Shown: positions 27,532-35,870 of the stretch, piece after piece
Position numbering within the stretch: position 1 is the first letter of the stretch
Layout of the letters: each line of letters opens with the position of its first letter
Source: Deltaproteobacteria bacterium
Lineage (GTDB): Bacteria > Desulfobacterota > JADFVX01
Length of the DNA stretch: 64,000 nt
Assembly (NCBI GenBank): GCA_029860075.1
Contig: JAOUBX010000006.1
Span: forward strand, 43,723-107,722
Direction of reading: 5' to 3'
Position numbers and translations under genes: made by a program
Notes under the pieces: generated by a model
The model's database searches: none
The model's input: only the letters and a program-made list of their open reading frames with translations
Told to the model about the DNA's origin: nothing

Positions 27532-27948
27532 ATGGTTAATATAAGTGAAACTGCAAATGCCTATTTTTTAGCTGCAGAAAGATGCGAAGAACAAAAGCGA
27601 ATAAGTCAGAATCAAGTAGAGTGGTTACTTGTGCCTGCGGTTACTAATAGAGCGTTTTCGATAGAGCTTTTTTTGAAGGCAATTTTACAGAACGATGGTA
27701 CTTCAAAATACGGTCACAAACTACACGAGCTCTTTAATGATTTAAAACATGAGCGTAAAACGCAAATTATTGAAGAGACCGGCTTAGATAGCGAATTGTT
27801 CCATAAAGACTTAACCAAGATTTCTAATGCTTTCGTTGAATGGCGGTATCTATATGAAAAAGAAGATATACAAATAGCGTGGAGCTTTCTTCAAAAACTC
27901 TCAAATGCCGTTAAAAAGATATTTGAGAATTATATTAAAATTTCATGA
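27532..27948 (+). CDS. HEPN-domain-like protein (cassette)
   Basis: The 138-residue helical product has the HEPN-type layout A-F-S-I-E-L-F-L-K-A-I-L followed by Y-G-H-K-L-H-E-L-F near residues 43-70, and a late F-V-E-W-R-Y segment. It lacks the R-x4-6-H ribonuclease motif in a clear form, so toxin activity cannot be claimed, and no MNT nucleotidyltransferase partner is adjacent. It follows the attC ending at 27,495. The 3' side is interrupted by a MITE-like element at 27,967, which may have broken its attC site. Confidence 0.65.
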   Translation: MVNISETANAYFLAAERCEEQKRISQNQVEWLLVPAVTNRAFSIELFLKAILQNDGTSKYGHKLHELFNDLKHERKTQIIEETGLDSELFHKDLTKISNAFVEWRYLYEKEDIQIAWSFLQKLSNAVKKIFENYIKIS

Positions 27949-27966
27949 CAATGCAAATGCAGCCCT

Positions 27967-28212
27967 GTAGGGCGTATAAGCCTGCGTCATACGCCGTATG
28001 ATTGAAGTATTACACCATGTTGAATTATAGACGGCAGACAAAGAAGCAATGGAGCTAGCTATTATTTACCGTTAATTTACTTCAAAGAAGAAAGCGACTT
28101 CTCATTGATCAGATGTATGGTATTTATCCCAAAAAATGGGTGTGTTGCATTGTTGAGGGTTTATAAACCGGAGTTTTTCATGCGGTGTATGGCGCAGGCT
28201 TATACGCCCTAC
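27967..28212. mobile_element. MITE-like element with 20-bp perfect inverted ends
   Basis: The 246-bp non-coding segment starts GTAGGGCGTATAAGCCTGCG and ends with the exact complement of those 20 bases. Its left 150 bases also occur, diverged, at 29,267-29,420. It has no gene and sits where the attC site of the HEPN cassette would be. Confidence 0.75.
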
Positions 28213-28326
28213 GAGCTAAAAAAGCTTATGATTTTAAGGACTTTGAATGTTTAAATGGCCGTTTAAGCCCTTAACCCTTCATCAATCAGATTGCTAACGC
28301 ACCTGTTTAATTTTTTCGTTATATTT

Positions 28327-28698
28327 ATGAGAAATAAAGCACTAAAAAATATTGGAAATGAACTAAAAAAGGGAAATATTATATTTTCATATGTCAATGA
28401 TGATATCCATGTCCTACTGCCAAATAACTTCGGAATATTAGAAATTTCAATTTGGAAAGATGATGAAGATTCAATTCAATTATTAGAAGGTGATTACCAT
28501 ACGCATGGAGACATAGAAGCTAGGGAGTATGGTTTAACTCGTGAAAAAGCTATTCGACGACTGATAGAAGATATATATAATGGAAAATTATTCCTGGTAG
28601 AGATCTTTGAAGAAGGTTATGAACCAGAAAAAACCATTATAAAATCTCTTGATTACGTGCAGAAGAATGTTGAATACAAATTATATAATAAAATATAA
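28327..28698 (+). CDS. hypothetical acidic protein (cassette)
   Basis: The 123-residue product is not recognised. It is acidic in the middle and has a Y-H-T-H-G-D-I-E motif near residue 60. I chose ATG 28327 since a TTG at 28291 lies within the recombination-site region. The front box GTTATATTT (28,318) is the exact complement of AAATATAAC (28,691), which overlaps the stop codon. Only a short CATACTT/AAGTATG hairpin follows, so its attC is very short or truncated. Confidence 0.6.
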   Translation: MRNKALKNIGNELKKGNIIFSYVNDDIHVLLPNNFGILEISIWKDDEDSIQLLEGDYHTHGDIEAREYGLTREKAIRRLIEDIYNGKLFLVEIFEEGYEPEKTIIKSLDYVQKNVEYKLYNKI

Positions 28699-28734
28699 CC
28701 CATACTTGCTAAGTATGTAAACCAAGGAGAGGGA

Positions 28735-29229
28735 ATGAAAGTATTCATAATAATGTTTGGCTGTCTTTTAACATTCGGCTGTGCTTCAGCCAAGAAAGTA
28801 CCTTACAATGTGACAAGTTACCCGCCAAAATCACAAATTGACGTCAATGGTGTGAGCATGGGAGAGACTCCCACAACAATTATTTTGGAATGCAACAAAA
28901 AGTGGGTTGGCGTAATGAATGCACCGGGCGGTTGGATGAATGCATCTGGGAAGTATGAGGTAAAAGCATATCCTCCTAAAAATTTCCAAGGCCAGACTCA
29001 ATCAAAACAAATTGACCCTTGCCAATGGAAAGGCACAGGCAATGCAGCCCTGAAATTTGATCTTGGATTAGAGTCTGTCACTCCAAAACAGCAGATTGAA
29101 ATAACCACAAAGTCACTCGACAATGATGGGAAAACAGAAGAAGCGATCAAAGCATTAAAGACACTAAGAGATCAAGGCATTATTTCAGACGAGGAATATC
29201 GAGTAAAAGTACGTAAAATAGTTGAATAA
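28735..29229 (+). CDS. PEGA-like / SHOCT-like lipoprotein (cassette)
   Basis: The 164-residue product has a lipoprotein signal with an F-G-C lipobox near residue 16. An N-terminal PEGA-like segment (S-Y-P-P-K-S-Q-I-D-V-N-G near residue 28, then M-G-E-T-P-T-T-I) suggests cell-surface attachment. The last 30 residues, L-R-D-Q-G-I-I-S-D-E-E-Y, fit a SHOCT motif, usually involved in oligomerisation. The AAGGAGAGGG site before ATG 28735 is strong. Confidence 0.75.
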   Translation: MKVFIIMFGCLLTFGCASAKKVPYNVTSYPPKSQIDVNGVSMGETPTTIILECNKKWVGVMNAPGGWMNASGKYEVKAYPPKNFQGQTQSKQIDPCQWKGTGNAALKFDLGLESVTPKQQIEITTKSLDNDGKTEEAIKALKTLRDQGIISDEEYRVKVRKIVE

Positions 29230-29266
29230 TACTATCCGCAGCCAGTTAATTCAATCGATAAGCCAA

Positions 29267-29420
29267 GTAGGGCGGATAAGCTTGCGCCATCCGCCGAATG
29301 ATTGAAGCTTTATACTATGCCAAATTACAGGTGACAAATAATTAATGGTACCAGCTACTTTTTTGCCGTTAATTTGCTTGAAAGAAGAAAAACACTACTT
29401 ACTTATGCATTGAATATGGT
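29267..29420. repeat. partial copy of the 27,967 MITE-like element
   Basis: About 154 bases align with 27,967-28,120, beginning GTAGGGCG.ATAAGC and sharing C.TTAATTT.CTT.AAAGAAGAAA. The right inverted end is absent, and a different element begins at 29,441. Confidence 0.7.
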
Positions 29421-29440
29421 TACTGCCCCCAACAGCAAAT

Positions 29441-29625
29441 GTAGGATGGGTGCAACGAAGTGAAACCCATCATTTTATGTTAAGTGGAAGTTTCTGTTTC
29501 ACTGTATCGTTGATTGACATTACCAGTTGATTCTTGAATGAAAATATTTAAGAATGATTTCAAATGGTCAGCCTTAGAAGTAAAAGTTAAGAACGATGGG
29601 TTTCACTTCGTTGCACCCATCCTAC
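29441..29625. mobile_element. MITE-like element with 31-bp perfect inverted ends
   Basis: The left end starts GTAGGATGGGTGCAACGAAG at 29,441, and the right end is its exact complement over 31 bases, ending at 29,625. The 123-base middle has no coding frame. The 29,230-29,748 gap is thus a stack of element fragments with no gene. Confidence 0.8.
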
Positions 29626-29700
29626 GATACTAACTATAGAATGTAATCTTTAACAAAACTATGAAAAATCTGTTCCTCCCTCGATAAACCTCCCTTGGCA

Positions 29701-29721
29701 AAACAGTTTTTCTACAGACTC
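29701..29721 (+). repeat. 3' remnant of the 139-bp CTGTAGGA element
   Basis: The sequence GTTTTTCTACAGACTCGTTA matches the right end of the five complete elements and is placed, like them, just before a cassette start. The left part is missing, replaced by the 29,441-29,625 element region. Confidence 0.65.
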
Positions 29722-29748
29722 GTTAGCCCGGAAGATTACGTGACAGTT

Positions 29749-30021
29749 ATGAACTCAAAGAAGAAGGCCATTCTTGATCGCATCAAACATCTTGAAGACG
29801 CTATTGCCAAAGGTAAAGAGTATCTGGAAAGCGGAAAGCACGCAGACTGGCATGGGTTTCGTCCATTGTTTGTTGACAAGGTTAGGAACGGAAAGATATT
29901 ACCACCTCACAAAGATTGGATAAAAAATGTATTTCTTCCGAGCAATGAAAGAGCGCTAAATAAGGCTCAGGAAAAATTAGACAAACTAATTTTGAAGGTA
30001 AGAGATAAAAAATCGGGCTAA
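29749..30021 (+). CDS. hypothetical charged protein (cassette)
   Basis: The 90-residue product is rich in lysine and glutamate and probably helical, with a central D-W-H-G-F-R-P-L-F segment. Not recognised. ATG 29749 is preferred; GTG 29740 is an alternative with a better-placed GGAAG site. The front box GTTAGCCCG (29,722) and the rear box CGGGCTAAC (30,014) are complementary over nine bases, so it is a genuine cassette. Confidence 0.6.
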   Translation: MNSKKKAILDRIKHLEDAIAKGKEYLESGKHADWHGFRPLFVDKVRNGKILPPHKDWIKNVFLPSNERALNKAQEKLDKLILKVRDKKSG

Positions 30022-30075
30022 CAAAACGCTTCCAGATGGGCAAACGACTGTCTGATTTGAATTGACACCTTAATA
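30014..30075 (+). repeat. attC site (3' part unclear)
   Basis: It begins with CGGGCTAAC and continues with CGCTTCCAGATGGGCAAAC, like long Vibrio-type attC sites. No clean GTTRRRY box follows before the REP-like palindrome at 30,243, so the site seems rearranged. Confidence 0.5.
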
Positions 30076-30242
30076 AATCACTCGCTAGTGTGCTAGGTCG
30101 TCGGATGAAAAAAGAAAAAGAAAAGGGGAGGTTTCTCTTTTTCTATTATTGCGGTCTAAACTAATCAACAAAACAGGTTTGGTATATTCAAGCGCTTGCT
30201 TGTTTTCGGATGGGGTGTAAAGCAGAGCTTTTACTGCAATTG

Positions 30243-30268
30243 CGTTCCCAAGCTGGAGCTTGGGAACG
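30243..30268. repeat. REP-like palindrome
   Basis: CGTTCCCAAGCTGGAGCTTGGGAACG is a perfect or near-perfect palindrome and matches the core at 24,304 and 36,333. It is followed by AACTCCAGAAAACTTTAGACT, a string also found at 26,671, so a longer repeat probably ends here. Confidence 0.75.
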
Positions 30269-30310
30269 AGAAAACTCCAGAAAACTTTAGACTGATCTGT
30301 TATAAATAAA

Positions 30311-30781
30311 ATGAATGAGCAAGTGTCAATTGTATACCTATCACGCAATCCCCAATATATTCCGGTACTGGCGTCATGGGTATATGATTACTGGGGAGAG
30401 ATGTATCGAATACAATCTGTTGAGGAACAGATTGCAAAAATGTCTGACAGATTAAACACAAATAATTTCCCTCTGGCTCTTGTAGCGCTGATGGGATCTG
30501 TGCCAGTGGGTACTGTAAGTCTTAAAATACAAGAAATGACAACCCATAAGCATTTATATCATTGGCTTGGAACACTATACGTTTTACCAAATTACCGAAA
30601 AAAGGGTATTGGTCGTACTCTAGTAAAACATGCAGAAACTAAAGCAAGAGAGTTAGGTGTAAAAACGCTTTACCTTCATACTCCTGATAAAGAGCAATTC
30701 TATATGCATCAAGGGTGGGAAACAATTGAAAGGCCTGTTTATTTTGGAATGCAGGTGGCAGTAATGAGTAAGGAAATATAG
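30311..30781 (+). CDS. GNAT-family N-acetyltransferase (cassette)
   Basis: The 156-residue product is a Gcn5-related acetyltransferase. The acetyl-CoA-binding motif appears as V-L-P-N-Y-R-K-K-G-I-G-R-T-L-V near residues 93-107, followed by a β-strand with L-Y-L-H-T near 121 and F-Y-M-H-Q-G-W near 130, as usual in the fold. The substrate is unknown; small-molecule or antibiotic acetylation is common for cassette-borne members, but not shown here. The front box is GTTATAAA at 30,300. Confidence 0.85.
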   Translation: MNEQVSIVYLSRNPQYIPVLASWVYDYWGEMYRIQSVEEQIAKMSDRLNTNNFPLALVALMGSVPVGTVSLKIQEMTTHKHLYHWLGTLYVLPNYRKKGIGRTLVKHAETKARELGVKTLYLHTPDKEQFYMHQGWETIERPVYFGMQVAVMSKEI

Positions 30782-30782
30782 G

Positions 30783-30852
30783 TATAACAGGGCAAATCCA
30801 GCCGACACCTTCAGTCGCTGTCGCTCCTTACTGCTCGGCTGATTTGCGGCGG
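30783..30852 (+). repeat. attC site
   Basis: GTATAACAGGGCAAATCCAGCCGAC pairs with GTCGGCTGATTTGC-like sequence (CTCGGCTGATTTGCGGCG) on the right. The expected final GTT is GGT here, so the site is imperfect or part-degraded. Confidence 0.7.
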
Positions 30853-30865
30853 TAGGAAGATTATA

Positions 30866-30979
30866 ATGGGAAACATCAAAGATATGGTTGACCTTACTAC
30901 TCAACTCCGGAATAGCGTCAAGGACAGGAAGTTGTCCGCCGGAGAAAAAAAGAAAGTTGCCCCCTTTTTTCTATCTTAA
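30866..30979 (+). pseudogene. short ORF, likely truncated cassette gene
   Basis: A 37-codon frame starts ATG 30866 and ends at TAA 30979. Its first half (M-G-N-I-K-D-M-V-D-L-T-T-Q-L) looks like the N-terminus of a longer family of small cytosolic proteins. The rest is low-complexity lysine-rich sequence, so it is probably broken. There is no strong ribosome-binding site. Confidence 0.35.
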
Positions 30980-31008
30980 ATAGAATTATAAATGAAAGGA
31001 TAAATCGT

Positions 31009-31821
31009 ATGTGTCAAAAAAATATTGATGGCCATTTAGTTAAATGGAAGTGGAAGCATAAGCTAGGTCAAGATGAAAAATACACAAGCGGAAAACCAAA
31101 AAAGACTCTCAACTTAATTCAAGTAAAGTATTATAACTCTCAAACTAACTGTGTACAAGTTGGCAGCCAAAAATTAATTTTCGGGGTTGAAGTGAATATT
31201 CCAAAAGGTCTTCGTTCTAAGATTATAAATATCGGATTTACTAATACAATCTATTCTTCGGAAAGATTTTATTATCATTTAAATAAAGAAAAAATTGTAC
31301 AGAAAATCACAGATGTACCGGCTTATGACGATATAGATGATGATTTTTGGTATGCAAAAACGGAAGCATCTGATTTGGATTTTGATGAAATGGGATGGAC
31401 GTCGGATATTTACGATTTTAATGATGCCCCGTGGACTGGTCCCTATGAGAATACTCCAAAGTCTAAGTTGTGTAACATATATGGAAGTCAGACAAAACTA
31501 TCCCCAAAACCTACTTTATTTTTTATTGATGGAATAGATAGTTATGAATGTTTTTTAATATTAGAATTAAAGGGAAAAAAATATGCTTTGGATAGCATCC
31601 CATGGTGGGTTAACTTTGCATCAAAAATAGATCCTGTTGAAATGAAAGCTGAACCTATAACAACAAAGGCAGGTACTTATTTTAATGATGATCAACGACC
31701 CAAGGTGGCAAAACCAAAGTATGATGGCAAGGGCGGATCTAAGACTCAGATCTTCAATATTGAAAAATGGCAGGAGAATAAGCTACCTGATTATATCAAA
31801 AAATACCTTAAGGAACTTTAA
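31009..31821 (+). CDS. hypothetical protein (cassette)
   Basis: The 270-residue product is soluble, AT-rich in codons, and rich in aromatic residues. No family is recognised. A D-D-I-D-D-D-F-W acidic cluster lies near residue 110. GAAAGGAT precedes ATG 31009. It has no signal peptide. Confidence 0.6.
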   Translation: MCQKNIDGHLVKWKWKHKLGQDEKYTSGKPKKTLNLIQVKYYNSQTNCVQVGSQKLIFGVEVNIPKGLRSKIINIGFTNTIYSSERFYYHLNKEKIVQKITDVPAYDDIDDDFWYAKTEASDLDFDEMGWTSDIYDFNDAPWTGPYENTPKSKLCNIYGSQTKLSPKPTLFFIDGIDSYECFLILELKGKKYALDSIPWWVNFASKIDPVEMKAEPITTKAGTYFNDDQRPKVAKPKYDGKGGSKTQIFNIEKWQENKLPDYIKKYLKEL

Positions 31822-31856
31822 AAGTTTTTTGGCATAATCAATAAATCAATTAAAAA

Positions 31857-31953
31857 ACAACACCATAGTCCAGGAAGTGCATGCAGACCGACTTGGCATC
31901 CCGCGTCGCTTCACTCTGCAGTCTGCCAAGGGGCTGATGCTGTCGTTATGTGA
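31857..31953 (+). repeat. attC site
   Basis: AACAACACC leads into GCAGACCGACTTGGCA...CTGCAGTCTGCCAAGG, a clear dyad, and the site ends GCTGTCGTTATGT just before the next gene. Confidence 0.75.
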
Positions 31954-31963
31954 AGGAGATCAA

Positions 31964-32356
31964 ATGGAAAAAGTAAAATTCAAGAAACCTCCATCCCATG
32001 TTGCAGGTATCGTTCTGTACGGTTTGTTTATCATGGTTGGGATAATGTCTGCTCAGAACTCAGTATCAAAATTCAATACTCCCATCCATATTACACTCAT
32101 ATTCCCCGGCTTATTTTCTGTCGGACTGTACGGATTAATTAGAGTTCGCAGATGGAGTAGAGCATTTTGTTCCTTACCGATTGGATTATTCATTATCGCA
32201 TTTATTTCTATTCCATTTATTAATAAATCAAATCCTGATGCATTTTACCCAAACTTATTTTTGGGGGTCGTGATAGCTGGTCTACTCAGTTGGTGGCTGT
32301 TTTCATTTGCTTTTGGTAAAAGCTCGAAAGATTACTTTAAGAATAAAAACACATGA
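31964..32356 (+). CDS. small polytopic membrane protein (cassette)
   Basis: The 130-residue product has four hydrophobic stretches that should span the membrane. I chose ATG 31964 after a GAAGGAG site; the longer frame from 31877 reads through the attC site. The front box GTTATGTG (31,945) matches the rear CACATGAC with one difference. Function unknown. Confidence 0.7.
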   Translation: MEKVKFKKPPSHVAGIVLYGLFIMVGIMSAQNSVSKFNTPIHITLIFPGLFSVGLYGLIRVRRWSRAFCSLPIGLFIIAFISIPFINKSNPDAFYPNLFLGVVIAGLLSWWLFSFAFGKSSKDYFKNKNT

Positions 32357-32476
32357 CCCTGCACTGCAATAGGACTTGCTGACACTGCGTTTGATTTGAA
32401 TGTGTCGGTTTTAAAAATTGTTAAATAAGTTCAGAGGCTTTGCCCTTAACTCGCAAGCCCCTAAGTTGAATCATTT
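32351..32476 (+). repeat. attC site, 120-bp family
   Basis: It belongs to a family of about 120-base sites in this array sharing GACTTGC near the left and GGC.TTGCC.TTAAC...GCAAGCCCCT near the right. Other members start at about 34,133, 46,924, 47,624 and 50,402. Confidence 0.75.
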
Positions 32477-32519
32477 TGTGTCTTGAATTGTCTTGAATAA
32501 AATTTCGGAGAAATTTTAA

Positions 32520-33734
32520 ATGAAAATATTTGCTACCATAATCGCTGCACTATTTTTTACCTCTCTAGCAACGTCATCCAGTGCTGCGGTGTCAGATAAA
32601 ATATACCTTTGTAATTCAAATAAAACTTCCTTTGAGGAAACTGCTCATGATGCATTTAATAAAAGGCTGGATGTTTGCGATTTAATAACTTTTTCTGAAA
32701 CAAATCTGCGCATAATACGGAATTCTATTTTTGCCAGATATGGACGGAAATTTAAAAGCAAAGATCTTTCCAGTTATTTCCATGGCAAAGATTGGTACAA
32801 AGTTAATCCCAGGTATCATGATAACCTATTGACAGAAATTCAGTTATCAAATGTTAAAATTATCAAAAAAACAGAAGAAATAAAGAAAATAAAAAAAATT
32901 AAACCGACTAACTCTCGTGAAGTAAATGGAGAGCTTTTCCACCCAAACTTTCCTCCTTTTGAAGATTTTTTAATACAGCTGAACAGACAAACAGTCGAAT
33001 CTTATGTGGAGGAATTTGGCTCTCAAAAAATCAGAAAGATTGCGGAAAAACATAATAAGTCTAGTTTGGCAAGAAAGTTCAGACGCTTAACAAACGGTAG
33101 AGATGGCGACATAGTAAATACTGATCAAGAAGGTCATAGTGCTATTTACTTCTCTCAAAATGGTAAAGAGTTTTCTATTGGTGTGCGTGAAACTTTCGTA
33201 AATTTGCCAGATAGTAAAGCTATCCTTTATTCTGAACAAATCCAAGACAGTGACATAACTGAGGTGTACAGTTATGAAGGTCAAAGCATTGATCGAATAG
33301 TTTATATGCCGAGATATGCTCTTAAAGCTAATCCAGACCTGCTTGTTACGCCAGAATTTACAGGTTGCTGCGGTACGTGGAATTATACTTTCCACTTCTT
33401 CAATTTGAAAAATAAAAAAAATTTTTCAACTGGCTGTCCAGGAGATGAATGCATTGATACTCTGATATCGTGGCATCCTGAAGACAAGAGAATTCTAACA
33501 ATCTACTCAAGTCAAGAATATAAGGTCGAGTCTGTATTATCAATTATAGATATCCATGGTGAAATAGTCGCTTCAGCCATATTGAATGGTGATAAAGATG
33601 AGCACAAGTTATTTAAAAAAGATTTCTATCCTTATGTAGAGAACTTAGTTGCCATCAGGGAACTTATACCTAAAAAACAATGGCTGATAAAATTTGTTGA
33701 TTCAGAAGAACATTATGCTGTTCTGTCAAAATAG
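32520..33734 (+). CDS. secreted YARHG-domain protein (cassette)
   Basis: The 404-residue product has a signal peptide (cleavage near residue 23, after S-S-A-A). A YARHG domain follows near residues 60-120: I-I-R-N-S-I-F-A-R-Y-G-R-K-F-K-S is its hallmark, and such domains are common in exported proteins. The remaining 280 residues are not recognised, and the cysteine pair in G-C-C-G-T-W and later C-P-G-D-E-C could form disulfides. It is the longest gene in the cassette array. Confidence 0.8.
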   Translation: MKIFATIIAALFFTSLATSSSAAVSDKIYLCNSNKTSFEETAHDAFNKRLDVCDLITFSETNLRIIRNSIFARYGRKFKSKDLSSYFHGKDWYKVNPRYHDNLLTEIQLSNVKIIKKTEEIKKIKKIKPTNSREVNGELFHPNFPPFEDFLIQLNRQTVESYVEEFGSQKIRKIAEKHNKSSLARKFRRLTNGRDGDIVNTDQEGHSAIYFSQNGKEFSIGVRETFVNLPDSKAILYSEQIQDSDITEVYSYEGQSIDRIVYMPRYALKANPDLLVTPEFTGCCGTWNYTFHFFNLKNKKNFSTGCPGDECIDTLISWHPEDKRILTIYSSQEYKVESVLSIIDIHGEIVASAILNGDKDEHKLFKKDFYPYVENLVAIRELIPKKQWLIKFVDSEEHYAVLSK

Positions 33735-33810
33735 GTGCTGCACATAACCGTAAAATAGGAAAATAGGTAGAGTAGAGAGTAATGCCCCTGACCTATCCGG
33801 TAGCAACTCA

Positions 33811-34137
33811 ATGAATAAAGAGAAAATAAATCTCATAGACAAAATATATGCGGCTTTCATTTTCTCGGTTTCGATTTCATTAACATATCTAATTGTTCCT
33901 CTTTTATTTTTTGATTTCTGGTCATACAGGATTTTTACAATTTGGCCATTTGTTATAGTATCAATGATAGGTATAGTATTAAGTTTTGCATATACACCAG
34001 AACTTTGCTTTACTATTTTGGGTCACTTATTTTGCACAGAAAAGCCACATAACAAAAAGTACACGACATATCTCTGGCTTTCATTGATTTTACTTATGAT
34101 AGTGACATACTTATTCAGTCAAATGTTGCAGCTCTAA
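33811..34137 (+). CDS. small membrane protein (cassette)
   Basis: The 108-residue product has three hydrophobic segments (about residues 12-33, 37-58 and 83-105) and charged termini. Not recognised. The 33,735-33,810 spacer before it carries a CATAACCG...GACCTATCCGG remnant but no complete attC. Confidence 0.6.
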   Translation: MNKEKINLIDKIYAAFIFSVSISLTYLIVPLLFFDFWSYRIFTIWPFVIVSMIGIVLSFAYTPELCFTILGHLFCTEKPHNKKYTTYLWLSLILLMIVTYLFSQMLQL

Positions 34138-34256
34138 TAAAGCACTGCAAGGGACTTGCTAACAGAGGTCTTGAATCGAAATTGGTTGATTTTAAAAACA
34201 AATAATTTAAGTCAGCGGTTTTGCCGTTAATCCGCAAGCCCCTGATTGAAATCATT
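34133..34256 (+). repeat. attC site, 120-bp family
   Basis: It shares GCACTGCAA.GGACTTGCT and the right half GTTTTGCCGTTAATCCGC with the other long sites. It ends ATCATTGAA immediately before a 139-bp CTGTAGGA element. Confidence 0.75.
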
Positions 34257-34260
34257 GAAG

Positions 34261-34399
34261 CTGCAGGATTACTCAATCGGTAGATTCTACGAAAAAGATG
34301 AGGTCCATATATGGTCTGTGCTGAACTATCCCGGTACGAGGAATCATTTTGGCACCCCGATATTTTAAGGTTTATAAATTAAATTGAGTTTTTCTACAG
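34261..34399 (+). mobile_element. 139-bp CTGTAGGA element, copy 1
   Basis: Starts CTGCAGGATTACTCAAT and ends ATTGAGTTTTTCTACAG, inverted ends of about 17 bases. The interior shares CCGGTACGAGGAATCATTTT and CCCCGATATTTTAAGGTTT with copies at 35,239, 45,545 and 49,849. It is non-coding and lies between an attC site and the next cassette gene. Confidence 0.8.
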
Positions 34400-34441
34400 A
34401 CTTGTAATGTATACTAAGTATCAATATAAGGAGGAAGAAAG

Positions 34442-35167
34442 ATGACTAATAGAGATCAAATCGGGCTACTTTTGCTAGGGATGTTTTTGGCTGTTGGGAT
34501 TTCAGTGGGAGGCTATTTTATTGGGCAAACGATGTACAATGCTAAAGTTGCTTTAAATACTGCGGAGGTTAAAGGTTTGGCGGAAAGAAGGGTTAACTCC
34601 GACAGGGCAAACTGGAAGATAAATTTTACCATTACAGGTAAAACACGTAATGAAATTCCCAAATTATATAAACTGGCTGAAACAAATCAGGCCACAATTG
34701 TTGACCTTTTAAAACAAAATGGATTTGACAGCGATGAAATAACTGTTGGCATATTAGACTATGAGTACAAAGAATTTCGTGATGAAAATCAGCGGCTGGT
34801 AGACCAGAAACATGAATTAATTGGTTCGATTCGTGTAGAAACCGGTAATGTTGAAATTATTTCAAAAGCACGTGCAAGCGTGAATAAACTTATGGCTCAA
34901 GGCATTGATATAGAAAACAATTCTCCAGCCTATCGTTTTACTAAACTTAATGAAATTAAACCTGATATGCTAAAAGAGGCAACACATAATGCCCGGATCG
35001 CGGCTAAAGAATTCGCTGAAAATGCTGGAGTAAATGTTGGAAGCATTCGTAGTGCAAGACAGGGGATTTTTCGAATCCGTGATGCTGGAGAAGAATATGG
35101 TGATACAAATAAGATAGAAAAAGATGTTCGAGTAATAACTAACATTACCTTTTATTTAACAGACTAG
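34442..35167 (+). CDS. SIMPL-domain protein (cassette)
   Basis: The 241-residue product begins with a membrane helix or signal anchor (about residues 8-28), then a SIMPL (DUF541, COG2859) domain. The typical start G-x-A-E-R-R-V-x-S-D-x-A-x-W and the late pattern A-R-x-A-A-K-E-F-A-E-N-A-G are visible. Such proteins are periplasmic and of unclear role. An AAGGAGGAA site precedes ATG 34442. Confidence 0.85.
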   Translation: MTNRDQIGLLLLGMFLAVGISVGGYFIGQTMYNAKVALNTAEVKGLAERRVNSDRANWKINFTITGKTRNEIPKLYKLAETNQATIVDLLKQNGFDSDEITVGILDYEYKEFRDENQRLVDQKHELIGSIRVETGNVEIISKARASVNKLMAQGIDIENNSPAYRFTKLNEIKPDMLKEATHNARIAAKEFAENAGVNVGSIRSARQGIFRIRDAGEEYGDTNKIEKDVRVITNITFYLTD

Positions 35168-35180
35168 ACTTCGATAATAT

Positions 35181-35238
35181 CACATAACAATTCAGTCAAG
35201 TGGACGGCTAACGCCGCTGTTTACTTCCGCCGTTGAAC
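35181..35238 (+). repeat. attC site, 59-base type
   Basis: It opens CACATAACAATTCAGTCAAG, like classic 59-base elements, and has GGACGG...CCGCC stems. It ends CCGTTGAAC at the left end of a 139-bp element. The opening box is also the exact complement of GTTATGTG at 35,382, on the far side of that element. Confidence 0.85.
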
Positions 35239-35377
35239 CTGTAGGATTACTCCATTGGCAGGTTCTACGAAAAAAATGAGTCCCATATTTAGCCTGTATT
35301 GGATGATCCCGGTACGAGGAATCATTTTGGCGCCCCGATATTTTAAGGTTTTCAAATTAAATTGAGTTTTCCTACGG
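35239..35377 (+). mobile_element. 139-bp CTGTAGGA element, copy 2
   Basis: CTGTAGGATTACTC at the left and GAGTTTTCCTACGG at the right form the inverted ends. Length and interior match copy 1. It ends seven bases before the start codon of the next cassette gene. Confidence 0.85.
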
Positions 35378-35384
35378 ACTCGTT

Positions 35385-35870
35385 ATGTGTAAAAAATTAA
35401 GCGAAATTGATGCCATAAATTTAATCAAAGATAGCTGCGATGAAATTGAACCGTACTGGAAAGAACATATTGAGTTCTGGGATGAGGATGATGAACGCGG
35501 CTATTATAATGATATGTCAGTATTTGCGCATTATGTAGTAGATCAGCTATCCAAAGGAAAGACTGATGATTTTAAAAAAATATTTAACGCATGTGAATAT
35601 ATTCATAAAAACGGAAGCGAAGAAGTAATTGAGGTTTTAGATCTTGGCTTTATAGAGAGTATTTTATTTATTTCTTCTCATAAGTCATTTGGCACACACG
35701 CAATTGAGCCCTATATGGGTCCAATTGCATTATCTGAGTATATTGGCTTGAGAGATGCTTTTGACAAGCTGGCTCAAGAAAGGTGGGAGTCATATAGTCC
35801 CACAAAAAAGCTGTTTCTAACTGTAAGAAGTAAATTAGTGAATATATTAAAGTATGGAAAAAACACCTAA
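35385..35870 (+). CDS. hypothetical acidic protein (cassette)
   Basis: The 161-residue product is acidic, probably helical, and soluble, with a Y-W-K-E-H-I-E-F-W-D-E-D-D-E-R segment near residue 24. It resembles the small immunity-type proteins annotated as DUF7674 in general layout, but I cannot confirm that. ATG 35385 lies within the CGTTATGTG box, leaving no room for an ordinary ribosome-binding site inside the cassette; translation signals must come from the preceding 139-bp element or be absent. Confidence 0.6.
   Translation: MCKKLSEIDAINLIKDSCDEIEPYWKEHIEFWDEDDERGYYNDMSVFAHYVVDQLSKGKTDDFKKIFNACEYIHKNGSEEVIEVLDLGFIESILFISSHKSFGTHAIEPYMGPIALSEYIGLRDAFDKLAQERWESYSPTKKLFLTVRSKLVNILKYGKNT

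Noticed and set aside
27532..27948. HEPN/MNT toxin-antitoxin pair
   Set aside because: No nucleotidyltransferase partner is adjacent, and the R-x4-6-H motif is not clear.
31877..31963. N-terminal extension of the cassette membrane protein
   Set aside because: These codons run through an attC site; an ATG with a good ribosome-binding site lies at 31,964.
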